Shown: in pieces, positions 56,101 through 64,000 of the stretch
How the letters are laid out: each line of letters starts with the position of its first letter
How positions within the stretch are numbered: the first letter of the stretch is position 1
NCBI RefSeq assembly: GCF_904849725.1
Contig: NC_058524.1
Location: 492,068,763 to 492,132,762 of the forward strand
Length of the DNA stretch: 64,000 nt
Source of the DNA: Hordeum vulgare subsp. vulgare
Lineage: Eukaryota > Streptophyta > Magnoliopsida > Poales > Poaceae
Reading direction: 5' to 3'
Notes under the pieces: model-generated
What the model was told of the DNA's origin: nothing
Database searches by the model: none
What the model saw: the letters and a program-made list of their open reading frames with translations, nothing else
Made by a program: the position numbers and the translations under genes

Positions 56101-56997
56101 TGGCTCGGGCGGGGGTCGGTAGACGGTGCAGTAGGAGGAGGGAGGGAAAGGCAGGGGATCCCGTGCTCTGCGACTCGATTTTGGTCTCGGAGAAGAAAAG
56201 AAAGAGAGGAGAGAGAGGTAGGGGAAGGGCCGACGTGGGGGGAGGAAAGGTGGCCGTGGGAGTGCTAGGCTCGGGCAGGGCCCCACTGGTAAGTGAGAGG
56301 GGGAGGAAAAGAGAAGGGGTGGCTGGCCGAATACAAGGGATTTGATCCCAGGAAGTGGGATTTTGGCCCAACCTAAGTTGCGCCCAGGGCGGCGGTTAAT
56401 AAAAAAAGACTTGCCTTTTATTAAACCTTTTCCAAAACAGAAAGTAAAAACTAAATAAAAAGGGATTAAATCAAAATATCTATATATAGTATTATATATA
56501 AAAAATCAGAAAAAGAATCTCTACCCGAATAACATTTTTCTAAAGCCAAAATGTTTTTTTTTCAGAAATTCCCAATTTACTTTATTTCTTTTTGCAATTA
56601 TTTTTGCAAAAGAACTTTGGGTTTTCTTGGCTCCAACATTTCAAAAATTCCCATACTTTTGGAGTGTCATTTTCCTCCGCTCTCTCTCTTGCGTGCAAGA
56701 GAGTTTTCTCCGGGCTTTTCGTGCGAGGAAAAAGAATTGGAAATGCAAAAGAAATCAATGCAAATATCTCCGTTCAAATTCTTTATAATCGAAGAAGTCA
56801 TGTCATCTTCTCTCGTTGCTTTTAAAAGCTTGAATTTGAATTCACCGGAGAAGGGGAAAGTCATGTTATTCCCTCTCGTTCAAAAGTTTCGAAAAGTTTC
56901 AAATTTCACACAAGTTTCAGTCACTCAGCAAAAAAAACAAACAATCAATCTAATAATTATATTAACATTCCAAAATTTATAATTTTGGGATGTTACA
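53151..56997 (-). mobile_element. Solo LTR of the gypsy C family, variant
   Basis: Exact duplication AAAGG at 53146-53150 and 56998-57002. Starts TGTAGCGACCCGACTC and ends TTTTGGGATGTTACA like the gypsy C LTRs. At 3847 bp it is about 700 bp longer. The outer parts match gypsy C, but the centre (about 55160-56400), with a minus-strand TATATATA at 55965-55972 and a GC-rich leader, does not. Open frames in the GC-rich part are Pro/Gly/Arg low-complexity and not believed. Confidence 0.95.
55965..55972 (-). promoter_or_regulatory. TATA box of the solo LTR
   Basis: GGCCTATATATAGTGCCCC on the minus strand, at the start of the GC-rich leader. Confidence 0.6.
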
Positions 56998-59900
56998 AAA
57001 GGAGAAAAACTCAATCGTTGAGCGTGTGCTCAGATTGTGTGCGTACGACAATCGCTTGAATCAAGTGGGAGTTAATCTTCCAGATGAGATAGTGATGGTT
57101 CTCCAAAGTCACTGCCACCAAGCTGTGAGAGCTTCGTGATGAACTATAACATATCAAGGATAGATACAATGATCCTTGAGCGATTCGCGATGTTTGACAC
57201 TGCGAAAGTAGAAATCAAGAAGGAGCATCAATAGTTGATGGTTAGTAAAACCACTAAGTTTCAAGAAAGGCAAGGGCTAGAAGGGATACTTCGTGAAACG
57301 GCAAAACAGTTGCTGCACTAATGAAGAGACCCAAGATTAAACCCAAACCCGAGACTAAGTGCTTCTGTAATGAGGGGAACAGTCACTGAGGCGGAGAAAC
57401 TCTAGATACTTGGTAGATAAGAAGGCTGGCAAAAGTCAAAAGAAGTATATTTGATATACATGATGTTGATGTGTACTTTATTAGTACTCCTAGTAGCACG
57501 AGGGTATTGGATACCGGTTCGGTTGCTAAGTGATTAGTAACACGAAATGAAAGCTATGGCATAAACGGAGACTAGCTAAAGGCGAGGTGACGATACGTGT
57601 TGGAAGTGTTTCCAAGGTTGATATGATCAAATGTCGCACACTCCCTCTACCATCGGGATTGGTGTTAAACCTAAATAATTGTTATTTGGTGCTTGCGTTA
57701 AGCATGAACATGATTGGATCGTGTTTATTGCAATACGATTATTCATTTAAAGAGAATAATGGTTACTCTATTTTCTTGAATAATCACCTTAGAATGGTTT
57801 ATTGAATCTCGATCGTAGTGTTACACATGTTCATGATATTGGTGCCAAAAGATACGAGGTAATGATGATAGTACCACTTACATGTGGCACTGCCGCTTGA
57901 GTCATGTTGGTATAAATTGCATGAAGAGGCTCCATGCTGATGGATCTTTATACTCACTTGATTTTGAATCACTAGTGACATGCAAATCATACCACATGAG
58001 CAAGGCCTTGTTTTCATTGAGATGAAACAAGATAGTAACTTGTTGGAAGTGATACATTTTGATGTATGCAGTCCAATGGGTGCTGAGGCACGCAGTGGAT
58101 ATCATTATGGTCTTACTTCAATGACGATTTGAGCAGATACAAGCGTATTTACTTAATGAATCACAAGTCTAAAATATTGAAAGGTTCAATTCTGTTTCGG
58201 ACTGAAGTTCGTCATAACAAGAGGATAAACTGTGTACGATATGATCATAGAAATGAATATCTGAGTTATGAGTTTTGGTACACAGTTAAGACAATGTGGA
58301 AATTGTTTCGCAGTTCATGCCACCTGGAACATCACAGTGTGATGATGTGTCTGAACGTCATAGCCATGCACTATTTGGTATGGTGCATGATATGATGTCT
58401 CTTATCGAATTACCACTATCGTTTATGGGTTATGCATTAGAGACAACCGCATTCACTTTAAATAGGGCACCGCGTATTTCTGTTGAGATGACACAGTATA
58501 GACTGAGGTTTAGAGAAATCTAAACTGTCGTTTCTTGAAAGTTTGGGGCTTTGACACTTATGTGAAAAAGTTTCAGTTTGATAAGCTCGAACCCAAAGCG
58601 GATAAATGTATCTTCATAGGATATCCAAAACAGTTTGGTACATCTCCTATCTCAAATCCGAAAGCAAAGTGTTTGTTTCTAGAAACGGATCCTTTCTCGA
58701 GGAAAGGTTTCTCTCGAAAGAATTGAGTGGGAGGGTGGTAGAACTTTATAAGGTTATTGAACCATCACTTCAACTAGTGTGTAGAAGGGAGCAGGAAGTT
58801 GTTCCTGTGGCGCCTACACCAATTGAAGTGAAAGCTGATGATGGTGATCATCGAGCATCGAATCAAGTTACTACAAATCTCGTAGGTTTAGAAGGTCGCG
58901 TACTACTGCAGAGTGGTACGGGAACCCTGTCTTGGAGGTCATGTTGTTGAGCAACAATGAACCTACGAGTTATGGAGAAAGCAATGGTGGGCCTGAATTC
59001 CGAAAATGGCTGGAGGCCATGAAATCCGAGAGAAGATCCATGTATGAAAAGAAAGTGTAGACTTTGGAAGAACTACTTGATGGTCATAGGACTATTGAGT
59101 AAAGATGGATCTTTAAAAGGAAGACACACGATGATGGTGATAAGTCACTATTAAGAAAAGCTCGACTTGTCGCAAAGATGTTTTCGACAAGATCAAACAG
59201 TTGACTATGATGAGACTTTCTCACTTGTAGCGATGCTAAAAGTCTGTTAGAATTATGTTAGTAGTTTCTGCATTATTTATGAAATATTGCACATAGGATG
59301 TCAAAACATTGTTTCCTCGACGGTTTCCTTGAGCAAACATTGTATGTGATACAACCAGGAGGTTTTGTCGATCCTAAAGATACTAGCAAGTATGCAAGCT
59401 CCAGCGAGCCTTCAATGGACTGGTGCAAGCAACTCGGAGTTGGAATATACACTTTGATGAGATGATCAAAGATTTTGGGTTTGTACAACGTTTATGAGAA
59501 ACTTGTATTTCCAAAGAAGTGAGTGGGAGCACTATTGAATTTCTGATAAGTATATGTGGTTGACATATTGTGGATCAGAAGTAATGTAGAATTTCTGTAA
59601 AGCATACAAGGTTGTTTGAAAGGAGTTTTCAAAAGAGTACCTGGATTGCGCTACTTGAACGTTGAGCATCAAAGATCTATGGAGATAGATCGAAAGCGCT
59701 TAATAGAAGTTTCAACAAGATGCATGCCTTGACAAGTTTTTGAAGGAGTTCAAAATAGATCAGCAAAGAAGGAGTTCTTGGTTGCGTTGTGAGGTGTGAA
59801 TTTGAGTAAGACTCAAAACCCGACCCCAGCAGAATAAAGAGAATAGACGAAGGTCGTCTTCTATGCCTTGGCCGTAGAATCTGAAGTATGCCGTGTTGGG

Positions 59901-60350
59901 TACCGCACCTGATGTGTGCCTTGACTCAAAGTCTGTTGAGAGGTACAGAGAGTGATCCATGATCGAATCACTACCAGCGGTCAAAATTTATCCTTAGTAA
60001 CTGGTGGACTAAGGATTTTTTTCTCGATTATGGAGGTGGTTAAAGAGTTCGTCGTAAAGGGTTACGTCGATGCAAGCTTTGACACTAATCCTAATAACTA
60101 TGAGTAGTGACACGGATTCGTATAGTAGAGTAGATATTTGGAGTATTTCCGAATAGCACATAGTAGCAACATCTATAAGATGACATAAAGATTTGTAAAG
60201 AACACTCGGATCTGAAAGTTTCAGAACCGTTGACTAAAACCTCTCTCACGAGCAAGACGTGATCAGACCCCATAATTATATGGGTGTTGGACTCATTGGA
60301 ATCACATGGTGATGTGAACTAGATTATTGACTCTAGTGCAAGTGGGAGAC

Positions 60351-62163
60351 TGTTGGAAATATGCCCTAGAGGCAATAATAAATTAGTTATTATTATATTT
60401 CTTTGTTCATGATAATCGTTTATTATCCATGCTATAATTGTATTGAATGAAGACTTATATACATGTGTGGATACATAGACAAAACACTGTCCCTAGCAAG
60501 CCTCTAGTTGGCTAGCCAGTTGATCAAAGATAGTCAGGGTCTTCTGATTATATACAAGGTGTTGTTGCTTGAAAACTGGATCACGTCATTAGAAGAATCA
60601 CGTGAGGGACTAGACCCAAACTAATAGACGTAGTATGTTGATCATGTCATTTTATTGCTACTGTTTTCTGCGTGTCAAGTATTTGTTCCTATGACCATGA
60701 GATCATATAACTCACTGACACCAGAAGAATGCTTTGTGTGTATCAAACGTTGCAACGTAACTGGGTGACTATAAAGATGCTCTACAGGTATCTTTGAAGG
60801 TGTTAGTTGAGTTAGTATGGATCGAGACTGGGATTTGTCACTCCATGTGACGGAGATGTATCTCGGGGCCCACTCGGTAATACAACATCACACACAAGCC
60901 TTGCAAGCAATGTGACTTAGTGTAAGTTGCGGGATCTTGTATTACAGAACGAGTAAAGAGACTTGCCGGTAAACGAGATTGAAATAGGTATGCGGATAAT
61001 GACGATAGAATCTCGGGCAAGTAACATACCGAAGGACAAAGGGAATGACATATGGGATTATATGAATCCTTGGCACTGAGGTTTGAACGATAAGATCTTC
61101 GTAGAATATGTGGGATCCAATATGGGCATCCAGGTCCCGCTATTGGATATTGACCGAGGAGTCACTCGGGTCATGTCTAAATAGTTCTCGAACCCGCAGG
61201 GTCTGGACACTTATGGTTCGACGATGTTTTATGCGTATTTGAGTTATATGGTTGGTTATCGAATGTTATTCGGAGTCCCGGATGGGATCACGGACGTCAC
61301 GAGGGTTTCCGGAATGGTCCGGAGACGAAGATTGATATATAGGATGACCTCATTTGGTTACCGGAAAGTTTCCGGGCATTACCGGAAAAGTTTCGGGCTC
61401 ATCGGTAGTGTACCGGGACTGCCGACAGGGGTGACGGGGACCATCGAGAGGGGTGTCACGCCCCAAGGGGTCTCATGGGCTATGGTAAGAGATAAAACAG
61501 CCCCTAGTGGGCTGTAATAAGTTCCCACTAAGGCCCATAAGGTTTGAGAAGGGAAAAACACAAGGTGGAAAGAGTTTCCAAGTGGGAAGGTGGAATCCTA
61601 CACCAAGTAGGATTGGAGTAGGACTCCTCCACCTCAAATTTCGGCTAAACCTTGAGGGTTTGATGCTGCCTCCTCCCCTCCCTCCCACCTATATATACTG
61701 AGGTATTAGGGCTGATTTGAGACAACTTTTGCCACGGCAGCCCGACCACATACCTCCACGGTTTTTCCTCTAGATCGCGTTTCTGTGGAGCTCGGGCGGA
61801 GCCCTGCTGAGATTAGATGACCACCAACCTCCGGAGCGTCGTCACGCTGCTGGAGAACTCTTCTACCTCTCCGTCTCTCTTGCTGGATCAAGAAGGCCGA
61901 GATCATCGTCGAGCTGTACGTGTGCTGAACGCGGAGGTGCCGTCCTTTTGGCACTAGATCGTGGGACTGATCGCGGGACGGTTCGCGGGGCGGATCGAGG
62001 GACGTGAGGACGTTCCACTACATCAACCGCGTTCACTAACGCTTCTGTTGTGCGGTCTACAAGGGTATGTAGATCGAACATCCCCTCTCGTAGATGGACA
62101 TCACCATGATAGGTCTTCGTGCGCGTAGGAAATTTTTTGTTTCCCATGCGACGTTCCCCAACA
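60351..62163 (+). repeat. Copia 3' LTR
   Basis: Matches the 5' LTR almost base for base. TATATATA at 61690-61697. Preceded by the polypurine tract. Confidence 0.95.
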
Positions 62164-62479
62164 CGATTATCCCCAATTTCCTAAAGGCATTTTCATATTA
62201 ACTGTCCATATTTGAAAATGAGATAATATATAGATATGCGAGCACATACAATTGAGATATTTGGCATGTATGAACAAATCAATCGAGAATTAAGATGCTC
62301 AAATTGGTCAAGTGCCTAGTTGTCCGATTAGTTTACAAACCATTAGCTCGCTAATTTACATAAATATAATATATATGAACTATGCGCACACAAAAGAGCA
62401 ATTGCCCGTAACGCCGGCCTAACACGCAACTTCCATTGTCCATCATGTCGTTCCTTGGCTCGGGAGGAGAGGAGGTTGC
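62164..62479. other. Host sequence of the copia insertion, unassigned
   Basis: AT-rich sequence that starts with the CGATT duplication and continues the relic at 49726. I see no gene or repeat. Confidence 0.4.
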
Positions 62480-62556
62480 TGATACATCTCCAACGTATAT
62501 ATAATTATTGATTCTTCCATGCTATTATATTATCATTCTAGGATACATCTCCAACG
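62480..62556 (+). repeat. First about 75 bases of a gypsy B-like LTR
   Basis: TGATACATCTCCAACGTATA, the start of a gypsy LTR as at 47120 but in the + orientation. GATACATCTCCAACGTATG recurs at 62542-62560 and the LTR then stops abruptly. Confidence 0.65.
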
Positions 62557-64000
62557 TATGTGGATCCGATCTCCTCTCTCGTACATGCTCATGACCATAG
62601 ATAGATCTTGTATGTGTGTAGGAAAAAAATTGTTTCCCATGCAACGTTCCCCAACAGTGGCATCAAGAGCTACGTCTATGCGTAGATGACATCTTGAATA
62701 GAAGACAAAGAAGTTTGTGGGCATTGATATTCAGATTGCTTCCCTCCTTAGTTTTTTCTTGATTCAGCGGTATTGAGGGATGAAGCGGCCCGAACCAACC
62801 TTACTCGTCCACGTACGAGAGACCGGTTCCATCGACTAACATGCAACTTGTTGCATAAAGATGGCCGGCATGTGTGTGTTTCTCCTACTTTAGTTGAATC
62901 GAATTTGATAAAGGGAGTCCTTGGAGAAGGTTAAATAGAAACTTGTGTATCACCGCTGTGGTTTTGCGTAGGTAAGAATCGTTCTTGCTAGATACCCATA
63001 GCAGCTCCGTAAAATATGTGACAACAAATTAGAGGACGTCTAACTTGTTTTTAAAGGGTATGTTGTGATACGACATGGACAAATACATGATGATACATAT
63101 TTTATGTATGAGATGATCATGTTGTAATAGTTAATATCGACTTGCATGTCGATACTATGGCAACCGGCAGAAGCGATAGGGTTGTCTTTAATTTTTTGGC
63201 GCTTAGTGATGCTTTACATTATCGCTAAATCGGTAGGTATAGTAGTACATGCATAGTTGGCACGACAACCTCGATGGCAGCACAATGATGGAGATCATGG
63301 TGTTGTGCCGGTGATAATGGAGCTCATTCCGGTGCTTTTGAGATGGAGACCAAAAGCACGAGATCATGGTCATATCATGTCACTTATGATTTGCATGTGA
63401 TGTTAATCCTTTTTATGCACCTTGTTATGCTTAGGAAGATGTTATTATAAGGTGATCTCTCACTAAAATTTCAAGATAAAATTGTGTTCTCCCCGAGTGT
63501 GCACCGTTGCAAAACTTCGTCATTTTGAGACCCCACGTGATGATCGGGTGTGATAGACTCTATGTTCACATACAATGGGTGCGAGATAGTTTTGCACATG
63601 CAAAATACTCGGGTTAAGCTTGATGAGCCTAGTATGTACAGACATGGCCTTGGAACACAAGAGTCCGTAAGGTCAAACATGAGTCATATAGTAGAAATGA
63701 TCAACATGACGATGTTCACCATTGAAGCGAACTCATCTCACGTGATGATCGGACTTGGGTTGGTGAATTTGTATCATGTGTCACTCGAATGACTAGAGGG
63801 ATGTCAATTTGAGTAGGAGTTTTTAGTAATATGATTAACTAAACTCATTATCCTGAACAATAGTCTAAGTAATCTTTGCAAATTTATGTTGTAGATCGAT
63901 GGCTCTCGCAATAGCACACCTGAATTTTAATGCATTCCTCGAGAAAGCCAAGTTGTAAGATGATGGAAGCAACATTGTAGACTGGGCCCAAAATGTAAGG
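62555..64000 (+). mobile_element. Second copia element, 5'-truncated LTR and internal leader
   Basis: About 100 bases of LTR end (GTATGTGGATCC to CCCCAACA at 62656), a primer-site remnant TGGCATCAAGAGC at 62658, then the leader that parallels 51538-52860 (TGCATGTCGAT.., GGCAACCGGCAG, TGATGATCGGGTGTGATAGA). It continues past the window edge. No intact frame is present. Confidence 0.8.

Larger units (their letters stand above)
52700..60300 (+). pseudogene. gag-pol: Decayed copia polyprotein (gag, protease, integrase, reverse transcriptase, RNase H)
   Basis: Remnants in order, all with stops and frameshifts: a gag start (ILNGLEARRRRRFETS near 53010), then the nested solo LTR. After it come gag (EIVMVLQSHC near 57090, AKVEIKKEHQ near 57205), protease linker (GSVSKVDM, SGLVLNLNNCYLVLALSMN near 57660), integrase C-terminal part (SQFMPPGTSQCDDVSERH, LPLSFMGYALETTAFTLN near 58400; VWGFDTYVKK, LEPKADKCIFIGYP near 58580) and reverse transcriptase pieces near 59000-59500 (DYDETFSLVAML). 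The order gag-protease-integrase-reverse transcriptase is that of copia. No frame longer than about 115 codons survives, so it is non-functional. Confidence 0.82.
49727..62163 (+). mobile_element. Complete BARE/WIS/Angela-type copia retrotransposon, interrupted
   Basis: Exact 5-bp duplication CGATT at 49722-49726 and 62164-62168. LTRs are 49727-51537 (1811 bp) and 60351-62163 (1813 bp), very similar to each other. Without the solo LTR (53151-56997 plus its duplication) the element is about 8.6 kb, a normal length. The polypurine tract GCAAGTGGGAGAC is at 60338-60350. The polyprotein region is heavily decayed. Confidence 0.96.

Noticed and set aside
55456..56286. 276-codon Pro/Ser-rich frame and companions on both strands
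   Set aside because: Lies in the GC-rich leader of a solo LTR; compositional, open in several frames at once.

Overview
The window is from a large grass genome, most likely the wheat-barley tribe (Triticeae: wheat, goatgrass, barley or rye; I cannot choose between them). The main pointers are copia LTRs that begin TGTTGGAAATATGCCCTAGAGG and end CGACGTTCCCCAACA (the BARE-1/WIS/Angela type), gypsy LTRs that begin TGATACGTCTCCAACG, CACTA transposons with TTTAGTCCCGG or TGGCGCACC subterminal repeats, and a Stowaway-type MITE. I found no ordinary cellular gene, tRNA, rRNA or CRISPR array. Almost every base belongs to nested or broken transposable elements.

Layout. (1) 1-3085: broken CACTA element, minus strand, with a plant En/Spm-type (Transposase_24-like) gene. 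(2) 3086-24759: gypsy element A, minus strand, cut off inside pol. Its 4.1-kb 5' LTR is split by CACTA-1 (6848-21510), which is itself split by a solo copia LTR (7422-9094, target duplication GTACG). CACTA-1 holds a dead Tnp2-type transposase, about five copies of a 338-bp tandem repeat, an apparently intact small coiled-coil/membrane gene on the minus strand, a divergent promoter built of TTTAGTCCCGG palindromes, and a TNPA-like gene whose 3' exons encode a Ulp1-type cysteine protease with its catalytic residues retained. (3) 24760-47120: gypsy element B, minus strand. Its internal part is split by CACTA-2 (26605-35076, duplication ATA), a transposase-less element with a B3-like DNA-binding gene. 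A Stowaway-like MITE lies in an intron of that gene, and a 3.8-kb Helitron lies inside the MITE. The LTR of element B is split by gypsy element C (36098-45618, duplication TGTGT), a complete non-autonomous retrotransposon with gag but no pol.

(4) 47121-62480: a relic with two B3-like exons (CACTA-3), split by a truncated copia LTR and by a complete copia element (49727-62163, duplication CGATT). The copia element carries a solo LTR of the element C family (53151-56997, duplication AAAGG). (5) 62480-64000: the first bases of another B-like gypsy LTR fused to the 3' end of a second copia LTR and its internal leader.

Nested order gives relative ages. For example gypsy B, then CACTA-2, then the MITE, then the Helitron is four levels deep. 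The coding regions are mostly decayed, often by C-to-T changes that create stop codons. Best preserved are the coiled-coil gene and the Ulp1-type exons of CACTA-1, the gag of gypsy C, and target-site duplications that prove several insertions exactly.
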